Assembly: GCA_944387755.1 (NCBI GenBank)
Contig: CALXGC010000075.1
Coordinates: forward strand, 1 to 8,128
Reading direction: 5' to 3'
From: an uncultured Oscillospiraceae bacterium
Lineage (GTDB): Bacteria > Bacillota_A > Clostridia > Oscillospirales > Oscillospiraceae
Length of the DNA stretch: 8,128 bases
The notes under the pieces were generated by a model, which saw only the letters and a program-made list of their open reading frames with translations, searched no databases and was not told where the DNA came from. Of the stretch, positions 1 to 6,245 are shown piece by piece (the first letter of the stretch is position 1; each line of letters begins with the position of its first letter). The position numbers and the translations under genes are program-made.

Positions 1-93
1 GCAGGTCACGATACCGGGAGTCTCCAGCTTCCAGTGGGAGCTGCGCCGCTTATCGCGCCGGGCCTTGGATACTTTTCTCTTAGGAACCGCCAT
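1..93 (-). CDS. rpmF: 50S ribosomal protein L32, N-terminal part (cut by window edge)
   Basis: This is the start of ribosomal protein L32, a small protein of the large ribosomal subunit near the peptidyl-transferase region. Reading leftward from the ATG at 93-91, the 31 visible codons begin MAVPKRKVSKARRDKRRSSH and continue WKLETPGIVTC. This is the characteristic L32 N-terminus: MAVPKR(K/R) followed by a basic stretch. Full-length L32 is about 55-60 residues, so roughly half lies outside the window. Whether the zinc-ribbon cysteines are complete cannot be judged, although the last visible residue is the first Cys expected for the zinc-binding form. A strong ribosome binding site, AAGGAGGTG on the minus strand, precedes the ATG. 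The gene lies 58 nt downstream of yceD on the same strand, the usual yceD-rpmF pairing, and is probably cotranscribed with it. In many bacteria plsX and fatty-acid genes follow; that cannot be seen here. Confidence 0.96.
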   Translation of the reverse strand, partial: MAVPKRKVSKARRDKRRSSHWKLETPGIVTC

Positions 94-151
94 GGGTGAC
101 ACCTCCTTCGGTCTGTGTGCCGTGAAAAGCACGCTCTTTGTAGTGGAATAC

Positions 152-655
152 TCAGTCTTTTTCCTCCAACAGCTGCGCAAGCGCCGCCCACCTTGGATCT
201 GCGTCCGGTCTGCATCCGCACGGACCCAGGTTCAAATCGGCGCCGCACTTGGCGCACAGCCCCTTGCAGTCTTCTGAGCAAAGGTTTTTTGTATCCATGG
301 CGAGCACAAAGGCCGCTGTGGCCGCCTCGTCCAGATCCAGCTGTGCGCCGTCCAGAAGAATCAGCTCGTCCTCGCTGTCCTCATGCTCCAGGGTCTCGGC
401 CAGGAGGCTGTCCAGGGGGACGATTTTTTCGCGGGAAAAGGGCTTCCCGCAGCGGTCGCATACCAGATCCAGCACGGAGCGGGCGGTTCCGCTCAGCGTC
501 AGGGCCCCCGCGTGGTTGGTCACGCGTCCCTCTACTGTAACGGGCCGGGTAATCGGCTTTCTGCCCCAGAAGTCCAGACCGGACAGGTCCAGCTGGTAGG
601 AAAAGGCCTTCTCTGCGCCCGGCACGTGGATGACGTCCCGCAAGTCCAGCCGCAT
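152..655 (-). CDS. yceD: YceD/DUF177 family protein, metal-binding Cys type
   Basis: This 167-residue protein is a DUF177 (YceD) member, the family encoded directly upstream of rpmF in most bacteria. In E. coli and plants the family is linked to 23S rRNA accumulation, but the biochemical role is not firmly known. The sequence shows paired cysteines, CDRC at residues 66-69, then CSEDC (126-130), CAKC (134-137) and CGC (146-148). This is the Gram-positive pattern, with the conserved block LCSEDCKGLCAKCGADLN and a terminal DPRWAALAQLLEEK helix. These Cys pairs probably bind zinc, an inference from the spacing. Residues 90-98 are acidic. The start at 655 is supported by GGAGGG on the minus strand, 6-7 nt upstream. 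Transcription probably begins near 704 from the consensus promoter at 711-739, giving a leader of about 50 nt. rpmF follows after 58 nt with no terminator between. Confidence 0.93.
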   Translation of the reverse strand: MRLDLRDVIHVPGAEKAFSYQLDLSGLDFWGRKPITRPVTVEGRVTNHAGALTLSGTARSVLDLVCDRCGKPFSREKIVPLDSLLAETLEHEDSEDELILLDGAQLDLDEAATAAFVLAMDTKNLCSEDCKGLCAKCGADLNLGPCGCRPDADPRWAALAQLLEEKD

Positions 656-710
656 GAAAAGCCCTCCTTCCGGGATACAGCCCCCTTACTCGCGCAATGG
701 TACGCAGGAT

Positions 711-739
711 ATTATACTAATCCGTCTCCCAATTGTCAA
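711..739 (-). promoter_or_regulatory. Perfect-consensus sigma-A promoter for yceD-rpmF
   Basis: On the minus strand the -35 hexamer is TTGACA (739-734) and the -10 hexamer is TATAAT (716-711), separated by exactly 17 nt. Both hexamers match the consensus 6/6, so strong constitutive transcription is expected, which fits a ribosomal protein operon. Transcription would start near 704. The -35 box forms one arm of a 7-bp inverted repeat (TTGTCAA 733-739, TTGACAA 751-757), whose other arm is the -35 box of the divergent promoter. Confidence 0.88.
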
Positions 740-750
740 ACATTTTTTTG

Positions 751-779
751 TTGACAAACGGATTTTTTTATGCTGGAAT
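751..779 (+). promoter_or_regulatory. Divergent promoter for the pseudouridine synthase
   Basis: TTGACA (751-756) is followed after 17 nt by TGGAAT (774-779), a 4/6 match to the -10 consensus. Start near 786 would give a leader of about 34 nt. It should be weaker than the opposing promoter, whose -35 box lies only 11 nt away. Two polymerases could hardly bind both sites at once. Confidence 0.6.
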
Positions 780-819
780 GGCAGGGAGACGCGTATACGA
801 ACAATCGAGGGAGAACGCC

Positions 820-1803
820 ATGAAGGAATTTACCATTGGAAAAAACGACGCCGGGCAGCGGCTGGACCGCTGGCTGGCCAAAACCCTCCCCCTGCTGCCC
901 GCCCCTCTGGCCCAGAAGTACATCCGCCTGAAGCGGGTGAAGGTCAATGGAAAGGGCTCCAAACGGGACGTGCGCCTGGCCGTGGGGGACGTGCTGCAAT
1001 TGTACATCAACGACGAGTTCTTTGACAGGCCCACCCCGGAGAACGCCTTTCTCTCCCTCTATCAGCCCAGGCTGAATATTTTATATGAGGACGGGCACAT
1101 CCTGCTGCTGGACAAGCGGCCGGGCATGGTGGTCCATCCCGACGAGAGCGAGCGGGTGAACACCCTGCTCACCCACATCCAGGCCTATCTCTACCAAAAG
1201 AAGGAGTGGTCCCCCTACCGGGAGAACGCCTTCGCCCCCGCCCTGTGCAACCGCATCGACCGGAACACCGGGGGCATCGTCATTGCCGCCAAGACCGCCG
1301 AGGGCCTGCGGATTATGAATCAGAAAATCAAGGACCGGGAGCTGGAGAAGTACTACCTCTGCGTGGTCCACGGGGTCCTGTCCCCCGCCTCCGGGAAGCT
1401 GGAGGACTTTTTGGTCAAGGACGAGGTGAAAAAACAGGTCTCCGTCTATAAAAAGCCCGTCCCCGGCGGCAAGACCGCCGTCACCCTGTACCGGACCCTG
1501 GCCGTTCGGAACGGCCTGTCCCTGGTGGAGTGCCGGCTGATCACCGGCCGGACCCACCAGATCCGGGCCCAGTTCGCCGCCGCCGGCCACCCCCTCCTGG
1601 GGGACGGCAAATACGGCCGGCAGCAGCGGGACAGAGCTTACGGCCGGCACGGGCAGGCCCTGTACTCCTATAAGCTCTCCTTCCGCTTCACCACCGCCGC
1701 CGGCCCCCTGGAGCCCCTCAACGGCCGCACCTGGCAGGTGGAAAACGTGGATTTCGCGGCGGAATATTTCCCGGACTTTACCCTCCCCCGCCCCCCCGCC
1801 TGA
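820..1803 (+). CDS. RluA-family RNA pseudouridine synthase
   Basis: This 327-residue enzyme isomerises uridine to pseudouridine in RNA, probably 23S rRNA as in RluC/RluD. The exact target cannot be read from sequence. An N-terminal S4-like RNA-binding domain occupies about residues 8-65 (AGQRLDRWLAK, then YIRLKRVKVNG and GDVLQLYI). The catalytic domain follows, with the family motif NRIDRNTGGIVIAAKT at 144-159; D147 is the expected catalytic aspartate. The conserved block GRTHQIRAQFAAAGHPLLGD spans 243-262. The canonical HRLDRDTSG appears here as NRIDRNTGG, a substitution that I believe is common in Clostridial members. The length is normal for the family. I chose ATG 820 because it has a GAGGGAG ribosome binding site 6 nt upstream and matches the family N-terminus (MKEFTIGKNDAGQRLD). 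The open frame extends upstream to 733, but that start lies upstream of the predicted transcription start. The gene appears monocistronic. Confidence 0.93.
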   Translation: MKEFTIGKNDAGQRLDRWLAKTLPLLPAPLAQKYIRLKRVKVNGKGSKRDVRLAVGDVLQLYINDEFFDRPTPENAFLSLYQPRLNILYEDGHILLLDKRPGMVVHPDESERVNTLLTHIQAYLYQKKEWSPYRENAFAPALCNRIDRNTGGIVIAAKTAEGLRIMNQKIKDRELEKYYLCVVHGVLSPASGKLEDFLVKDEVKKQVSVYKKPVPGGKTAVTLYRTLAVRNGLSLVECRLITGRTHQIRAQFAAAGHPLLGDGKYGRQQRDRAYGRHGQALYSYKLSFRFTTAAGPLEPLNGRTWQVENVDFAAEYFPDFTLPRPPA

Positions 1804-1810
1804 CCCGCTC

Positions 1811-1848
1811 CGTCCCCTCCGCCGCCCCCGGCGGAGGGGACGCGCTTT
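1811..1848 (+). terminator. Probable terminator after the pseudouridine synthase
   Basis: A perfect 13-bp stem, 1811-1823 (CGTCCCCTCCGCC) with 1830-1842, encloses the 6-nt loop GCCCCC, starting 8 nt after the stop codon. The hairpin is very stable, but the tail (CGCTTTCCC) has only three consecutive T residues. It may therefore terminate inefficiently or serve mainly as a 3' end stabiliser. Confidence 0.65.
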
Positions 1849-1918
1849 CCCTTGCCGCCCATGGGCTGGACGCGGTTTTTCCGCCGGAAAATTTCATCAA
1901 TATTTTCGACAAAATCCA

Positions 1919-1947
1919 TTGACATTTGGGGGGCAAACAGATATAGT
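1919..1947 (+). promoter_or_regulatory. Promoter of the potABCD operon
   Basis: TTGACA (1919-1924, 6/6) and TATAGT (1942-1947, 5/6) are separated by 17 nt. The stretch upstream (about 1889-1918) is AT-rich and could act as an UP element. Predicted start is near 1954, giving a leader of about 93 nt before potA. No regulator gene (for example a PotR-type cupin/HTH protein) lies beside the operon in this window. Confidence 0.82.
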
Positions 1948-1965
1948 GTATCTCGCTATCCGTGA

Positions 1966-1992
1966 AGCCCCGCCGGGAAAGAAGGCGGGGTT
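1966..1992 (+). other. Hairpin in the pot operon 5' leader
   Basis: AGCCCCGCC (1966-1974) pairs with GGCGGGGTT (1984-1992), giving a 9-bp stem with one G-U pair and a purine-rich 9-nt loop (GGGAAAGAA). It begins about 12 nt after the predicted transcription start. It is followed by TTAAAAAATA rather than a U-run, so it is not an intrinsic terminator. A 5' mRNA-stabilising hairpin is the simplest reading. A regulatory role is possible but not shown. Confidence 0.5.
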
Positions 1993-2046
1993 AAAAAATA
2001 GGGAGCTGACATTTCAGACGTTTTTTGAGGAAATGGGGGAGGATAC

Positions 2047-3231
2047 ATGTCCAAGGAATTGATCCGCCTGTCAAACTGCACCATGTCCTTCGACGGCGAG
2101 GTGGTGCTGGACAACATCAACCTGTACATCAACGACAAAGAGTTCCTCACGCTGCTGGGTCCCAGTGGGTGCGGCAAGACAACCACGCTTCGTATTATCG
2201 GCGGTTTTCAAGAGCCCACCTCCGGGGATGTTTTTTTTGACGGTGTGAGGATCAATTCTGTCCCGCCCCATAAGCGGGCCATCAACACCGTCTTTCAGCG
2301 GTACGCCCTGTTCCCCCACCTCAATGTATTTGAGAATATCGCCTTCGGCCTCCGGATTCCCAAGACGGACCCGGAGACCAAACGGAAGGTGAAGCTGCCG
2401 GAGGCGGAGATCCAGGCGCGGGTGACGGAGATGCTCCAGGTGGTCAACCTGAAGGGCTTTGAAAAGCGCTCTGTGTCCTCCCTGTCCGGCGGCCAGCAGC
2501 AGCGGGTGGCCATCGCCCGCGCCCTGGTGAACCGGCCCAAGGTGCTGCTGCTGGACGAGCCCCTGGGCGCCCTGGACCTGCGGCTGCGCAAGGACATGCA
2601 GAGCGAGCTTAAGCGCATCCAGCAGACCATGGGCATCACCTTCATCTACGTCACCCACGACCAGGAGGAGGCCCTGGCCATGTCCGACACCGTGGTGGTG
2701 ATGGACGAGGGCAAAATCCAGCAGATCGGCACCCCGGAGGACATCTATAACGAGCCGAAGAACGCCGTTGTGGCCGACTTCATCGGCGAGTCCAACATCA
2801 TCGACGGCATCATGCGCTCCGCCGGCGTGGTGGAGCTCTTCAACCGCCGCTTCGCCTGCCTGGATAAGGGCTTCGCCAGGGACGAGCCGGTGGACGTGGT
2901 CATCCGGCCGGAGGACGTGGACATCGTGCCGGAGACGGAGGGCCAGCTCCGGGGCACCGTCACCTCCGTCACCTTCAAGGGTATGCAGTACGACATCATC
3001 GTGGATTTCTATGGCTTCAAGTGGCTCATTCAGACCACCGACCTGTCCCCGGTGGGCAGCCGCATCGGCATTAAAATCGACCCGGACGGCATCCACGTGA
3101 TGAAGAAGAGCCAGTACTCCGGTATGTTCGGCGATTACTCCTCCTACAGCGAGGAGTACGATGAGATCAGCGACGCCGACTATGACCCCGACGCGGAAGA
3201 AGAGGGGGTGAACGAGGATGCGGCAGAATAA
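2047..3231 (+). CDS. potA: Spermidine/putrescine ABC transporter ATP-binding protein PotA
   Basis: This is the cytoplasmic ATPase that powers polyamine import by the PotBC permease. Over 394 residues the ABC domain shows Walker A GPSGCGKT (38-45), the Q-loop glutamine Q84 in [20 protein letters not shown], signature LSGGQ (146-150), Walker B VLLLDEP (166-172), D-loop GALD and switch histidine H204 (YVTHD). All catalytic residues are present. A C-terminal TOBE-like regulatory domain covers about 250-352, including [11 protein letters not shown]. The protein ends in a 32-residue acidic tail (363-394) with 15 Asp/Glu and no Lys/Arg, not part of the usual family core. Compared with E. coli PotA there is a charged insertion near 104-121. 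A GGGGGAGG ribosome binding site lies 4 nt before the ATG, a short spacing. It is the first gene of the operon, and its last 14 nt overlap potB, whose ribosome binding site lies inside the tail-coding sequence. Confidence 0.96.
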   Translation: MSKELIRLSNCTMSFDGEVVLDNINLYINDKEFLTLLGPSGCGKTTTLRIIGGFQEPTSGDVFFDGVRINSVPPHKRAINTVFQRYALFPHLNVFENIAFGLRIPKTDPETKRKVKLPEAEIQARVTEMLQVVNLKGFEKRSVSSLSGGQQQRVAIARALVNRPKVLLLDEPLGALDLRLRKDMQSELKRIQQTMGITFIYVTHDQEEALAMSDTVVVMDEGKIQQIGTPEDIYNEPKNAVVADFIGESNIIDGIMRSAGVVELFNRRFACLDKGFARDEPVDVVIRPEDVDIVPETEGQLRGTVTSVTFKGMQYDIIVDFYGFKWLIQTTDLSPVGSRIGIKIDPDGIHVMKKSQYSGMFGDYSSYSEEYDEISDADYDPDAEEEGVNEDAAE

Positions 3232-4075
3232 GCTCGCCCTGTTCGCCGTCCCCTATGTGGTCTGGATGGCCATCTTTGTGGTGGTCCCCATCCTCATGGT
3301 GGTGGTCTACGCCTTCTCCTCGGCGGACGGCGGCTTCACCCTGGACAACTTCGCCCGCATCGGCTCCTACGCGGTGGTGTTCACCCGCTCCTTCAAGCTG
3401 GCCATCATCGCCACCATCGTCTGCCTGCTGGTGGGCTACCCCATCTCCTGCTTCCTGGCCAGGGAGGGCCCCCGGTTCCAGCGGGTGGCGCTGATGCTCA
3501 TTATGCTGCCCATGTGGATGAACTTTCTCCTGCGCACCTACGCCTGGATGTCCATCCTGGAGAACACCGGCCTGCTCAACCGCTTCTTCGCGGCCATCGG
3601 CCTGTTCGACCTGGTCAACGGCATATTCGGCACGGATCTGGAATATTTTAAGCTCATCAACACCCAGGGGGCGGTGGTGCTGGGCATGGTGTACAACTTC
3701 CTGCCCTTCATGGTTCTGCCCATCTACTCGGTGATTGTCAAGCTGGACAACCGCCTCATTGAGGCGGCGCGGGACCTGGGCGCCAACTCGGCCACCGTGT
3801 TCTGCCGGGTGACGCTGCCCCTGTCCCTGCCCGGCGTGCTCTCCGGCATTACCATGGTCTTCGTGCCCGCGGTGTCCACCTTCGCCATCTCTCAGCTGCT
3901 GGGAGGCGGACAGCAGCTTCTGCTGGGCAACCTGATTGAAATGCAGTTTAAGGGCACCGCCTATAACCCCCAGCTGGGCTCCGCGGTGGCTCTTGTCATG
4001 ATGGTCATTGTGGTGATCTGCATGACGGTGATGAATCGCTTCGGTGAGGGCGAGGAACAGGCGGTGGTGCTGTGA
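3218..4075 (+). CDS. potB: Spermidine/putrescine ABC transporter permease PotB
   Basis: This 285-residue inner-membrane subunit forms half of the polyamine channel, pairing with PotC and driven by PotA. About six hydrophobic segments are visible (near 8-31, 62-82, 91-113, 148-172, 205-227 and 255-274). The cytoplasmic EAA loop that docks on the ATPase is at about 182-206 ([20 protein letters not shown]). The family motif RTYAWMSIL is at 106-114. Its length matches PotB. It starts inside the end of potA (14-nt overlap), with an AGGGGG ribosome binding site about 8 nt upstream, indicating translational coupling. It ends by sharing the bases GTGA with the potC start. PotB rather than PotC is assigned from gene order and the PotB-type motif; both belong to the same permease family. 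Confidence 0.95.
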   Translation: MRQNKLALFAVPYVVWMAIFVVVPILMVVVYAFSSADGGFTLDNFARIGSYAVVFTRSFKLAIIATIVCLLVGYPISCFLAREGPRFQRVALMLIMLPMWMNFLLRTYAWMSILENTGLLNRFFAAIGLFDLVNGIFGTDLEYFKLINTQGAVVLGMVYNFLPFMVLPIYSVIVKLDNRLIEAARDLGANSATVFCRVTLPLSLPGVLSGITMVFVPAVSTFAISQLLGGGQQLLLGNLIEMQFKGTAYNPQLGSAVALVMMVIVVICMTVMNRFGEGEEQAVVL

Positions 4076-4935
4076 AAAAGTCCGCTCCTCTCTTCCGCCG
4101 CCTGGCGATGGCCCTGGTGTTCCTGTTCCTGTACGCCCCCATCCTGGTGCTGGTAGTCTTCTCCTTCAACGCCTCGGACAGCCGCTCGGTTTGGACGGGC
4201 TTCAGCCTCCACTGGTACATGGAGCTGTTTCAGGACGAGATGATTCTGGACGCTCTGTACACCACGCTGTCCGTCTCGGTTATCTCCGCCCTGGCCGCCA
4301 CGGTGGCGGGCACCTTCGCCGCCATCGGCTTCTACAACATGAAGCGCCGCTGGCGGACGCCCCTGATGACGGTCAACAACATCCCCATGGTCAACGCCGA
4401 CATCGTCACCGGCGTGAGCATGTGCCTGTTCTTCGTGGCCGCCTTCGGCCTGTGGGGCCAGGCCGCCGCCTGGCTCAACGAGAGTCTTGGCGCCAACCTG
4501 CCGGAGACCCTCTATCTGGGCTTCGGCACCATGCTGGCGGCCCACATCACCTTCAACATCCCCTATGTGATTTTGTCCATCATGCCCAAGCTGCGGCAGA
4601 TGGACAAGAACCTGGTGGACGCGGCCCAGGACCTGGGCTGCACCTGGATGGGCGCCTTCTGGAGGGTGGTCGTGCCGGAGATCAAGCCGGGCATTGTCAA
4701 CGGCCTGCTCATCGCCTTCACCATGTCGGTGGACGACTTCGTCATCAGCTACTTCACCGCCGGCTCCTCCACCGCCAACCTGGCCATGCGCATCTACGCC
4801 ATGACCAAGCGGCGCATCAGCCCGGAGGTCAACGCGGTGTCCACCCTGCTGTTTGTCACGGTGCTGATTCTGCTCATTGTCATCAACGTCCGGGAGGCCC
4901 GCCAGGAGAAGGCGGCCAAACGCCTGCGCCCCTGA
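4072..4935 (+). CDS. potC: Spermidine/putrescine ABC transporter permease PotC
   Basis: This 287-residue second permease of the PotABCD importer completes the heterodimeric membrane channel. It has an N-terminal membrane segment (about 11-32), further hydrophobic segments near 65-88, 110-134, 150-171, 208-229 and 255-272, and an EAA loop at about 182-208 (VDAAQDLGCTWMGAFWRVVV). The block TMSVDDFVISYFTAGSSTAN (217-236) is typical of PotC. The start is GTG 4072, which overlaps the potB stop as GTGA and gives the N-terminus [20 protein letters not shown]. No well-placed strong ribosome binding site precedes it (the nearest GAGGA is about 15 nt away), so translation probably depends on coupling to potB. 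The TGA stop at 4933-4935 runs directly into a 12-bp hairpin. Confidence 0.95.
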   Translation: MKKSAPLFRRLAMALVFLFLYAPILVLVVFSFNASDSRSVWTGFSLHWYMELFQDEMILDALYTTLSVSVISALAATVAGTFAAIGFYNMKRRWRTPLMTVNNIPMVNADIVTGVSMCLFFVAAFGLWGQAAAWLNESLGANLPETLYLGFGTMLAAHITFNIPYVILSIMPKLRQMDKNLVDAAQDLGCTWMGAFWRVVVPEIKPGIVNGLLIAFTMSVDDFVISYFTAGSSTANLAMRIYAMTKRRISPEVNAVSTLLFVTVLILLIVINVREARQEKAAKRLRP

Positions 4936-4962
4936 TTTTTGCGGCGGATGCGCCGTGAAAAT
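4935..4962 (+). other. Intercistronic hairpin between potC and potD
   Basis: ATTTTTGCGGCG (4935-4946) pairs with CGCCGTGAAAAT (4951-4962), making a 12-bp stem with two G-U pairs and a GATG tetraloop. The stem includes the last base of the potC stop codon. The U-run is on the 5' side and the tail is A-rich, so it should not terminate transcription on either strand. Its position suggests an mRNA-processing or 3'-stability element that separates permease and binding-protein expression. Confidence 0.55.
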
Positions 4963-4985
4963 AAATCCCCAAATTTTCATGAATT

Positions 4986-5002
4986 GGAGGAATGATCAAT
5001 TG
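4986..5002 (+). promoter_or_regulatory. Ribosome binding site and TTG start of potD
   Basis: GGAGG (4986-4990) stands 9 nt before TTG (5000-5002). This decides the start. An in-frame ATG at 4979 lies upstream of this site, has no binding site of its own, and would add seven residues (MNWRNDQ) in front of the typical lipoprotein signal. The ATG at 4992 is out of frame. Confidence 0.75.
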
Positions 5003-6112
5003 AAAAAAACACTTTCTCTCACTCTGGTCCTGGCCCTGTCCGCCGGCCTGCTGGCCGGCTGCGGCAGCAGCAGCGACGGCGGCAGCTCCGGCAGCGGCGA
5101 GAGCGAAAAGCGCGTGCTGAACGTGTGCAGCTGGGGCGAGTACATTGACCCCAGCCTGGAAAAGCAGTTTGAGGAAGCCACTGGGATCGAAGTCAACTAC
5201 CAGACCGTTCCCAGCAACGAGGAGCTCTACTCCATCCTGAGCATGGGCGGCGCCAACTACGACGTCATTGTGCCCTCCGACTATATGATCTCCCAGCTCA
5301 TTGAGGAGGACATGCTCCAGCCCCTGGACTATGACAAGATCCCCAATTTCTCCAAAATCGCCAGCCGGTTCAAGAACCTGTCCTACCACCCGGAGAATCT
5401 CTATACCGTCCCCTACGCCTGGGGCACCCTGGGCATCATCTACGACAGCTCCAAGGTAGACGCCCCCATCACCAGCTGGGGCGCCATGTTCGACACCCAG
5501 TACGCCGACCAGGTGCTGATGATCAACAACTCCCGCGACGCCCTGGGCATCGCCCTGATGTACCTGGGCTACTCGGTGAACACCGACAGCGAGGAGGAGC
5601 TCCGGGCCGCCTATGACCTGCTGGCCACCGCCAAGCAGGACGGCGTGTACCAGGCCTGGGTCATGGACGAGGTGTTCGGCAAGATGGAGTCCGGCGAGGC
5701 CACTGTGGCCACCTACTATGCCGGCGACTACCTGACCATGCTGGAGGCCAACCCCAACCTGGAGTACGTGGTCCCGGAGGAGGGCTCCAACTGGTTTGTG
5801 GACGCCATGTGCATCCTGAAGGACGCGGAGAACGTGGACGAGGCCCACGAGTGGATTGACTTCATCTGCTCCACCGACGCCTCCCTGAAGAACATGGACT
5901 TCATCTGGTACGCCTCCCCCAACGAGGAGGCCCTGGAGCAGTACCCCGCCTACTATGAGGAGACCTACGGCGAGCCCCTGGACATGGAGCTCTATGAGAT
6001 TATGGCCGCCCCCCAGGAGGTGCTGGAGAACTGCGAGGCCTATCTGGTCCGGCCCGCGGAGACCCGCGCTTTGTACAACGACCTGTGGACGGAGCTGGGC
6101 ATCATCTCCTGA
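5000..6112 (+). CDS. potD: Spermidine/putrescine-binding lipoprotein PotD
   Basis: This is the extracellular substrate-binding protein that captures polyamine and delivers it to PotBC. The 370-residue precursor begins MKKTLSLTLVLALSAGLLAG followed by C21, with lipobox LAGC, so it should be lipidated on C21 and anchored outside the membrane. A Ser/Gly-rich linker (22-35) leads to a type II periplasmic-binding fold. Positions equivalent to E. coli PotD ligand residues (from memory of that structure) include W45 and Y48 in CSWGEYI, S93 and Y95 in PSDYM, D268 in WFVDAM and Y304 in WYASPN. The acidic pair near E. coli D168/E171 is N177/D180 here, and W229/W255 are replaced by Y240/F266. Polyamine binding is very likely; preference between putrescine and spermidine is uncertain. 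It is the last gene of the operon, 64 nt after potC with its own good ribosome binding site, and starts with TTG. Confidence 0.94.
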   Translation: MKKTLSLTLVLALSAGLLAGCGSSSDGGSSGSGESEKRVLNVCSWGEYIDPSLEKQFEEATGIEVNYQTVPSNEELYSILSMGGANYDVIVPSDYMISQLIEEDMLQPLDYDKIPNFSKIASRFKNLSYHPENLYTVPYAWGTLGIIYDSSKVDAPITSWGAMFDTQYADQVLMINNSRDALGIALMYLGYSVNTDSEEELRAAYDLLATAKQDGVYQAWVMDEVFGKMESGEATVATYYAGDYLTMLEANPNLEYVVPEEGSNWFVDAMCILKDAENVDEAHEWIDFICSTDASLKNMDFIWYASPNEEALEQYPAYYEETYGEPLDMELYEIMAAPQEVLENCEAYLVRPAETRALYNDLWTELGIIS

Positions 6113-6127
6113 CCGCCTCCGCCATCC

Positions 6128-6160
6128 CGGCCGGAGCCAGAAGGCTCCGGCCGTTTTGTA
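6128..6160 (+). terminator. Intrinsic terminator of the pot operon
   Basis: CGGCCGGAGCC (6128-6138) pairs perfectly with GGCTCCGGCCG (6143-6153) around an AGAA tetraloop, followed immediately by TTTTGTATG. It lies 15 nt after the potD stop codon. An 11-bp GC-rich stem plus a U-run is a classic Rho-independent terminator. Confidence 0.92.
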
Positions 6161-6208
6161 TGTTCACAGAAAAGATTCACAAATTATTCACGCTTTATCC
6201 CAAATTTC

Positions 6209-6239
6209 TTGATAAATTTCCGCCGGAATCTGGTATCCT
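6209..6239 (+). promoter_or_regulatory. Possible promoter for the structured RNA
   Basis: An extended -10 motif TGG-TATCCT (6231-6239) lies upstream of the hairpin cluster, with TTGATA (6209-6214) 19 nt before the -10 hexamer. The spacing is longer than ideal and the -10 matches only 4/6, so the call depends on the TG extension and on the terminator downstream. Start would be near 6246. Confidence 0.35.
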
Positions 6240-6245
6240 GTTCTT

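Noticed and set aside
733..819. Upstream extension of the pseudouridine synthase frame to 733
   Set aside because: It would start before the predicted promoter elements are even complete, has no ribosome binding site, and adds 29 residues not typical of the family. ATG 820 has a good site and the right N-terminus.
1966..1992. Leader hairpin as a terminator/attenuator of the pot operon
   Set aside because: The stem is followed by an A-rich tract, not a U-run, on the coding strand.
2071..3096. Long antisense open frame (341 codons) across potA, and similar long minus frames across potC, potD and cstA
   Set aside because: They mirror GC-rich codons of clear genes, have His/Val/Gly-biased composition, and lack ribosome binding sites and recognisable domains.
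4877..4999. Upstream extension of the potD frame into potC (start at 4877 or ATG 4979)
   Set aside because: These starts put extra residues before a standard lipoprotein signal peptide. The GGAGG at 4986-4990 fits only TTG 5000.
6163..6203. Clustered DnaA-box-like words (TTATTCACG, TTATCCCAA) and repeated TTCAC
   Set aside because: Each differs from TTATCCACA at two positions, and there is no dnaA/dnaN neighbourhood and no AT-rich unwinding element, so a replication origin is not supported.
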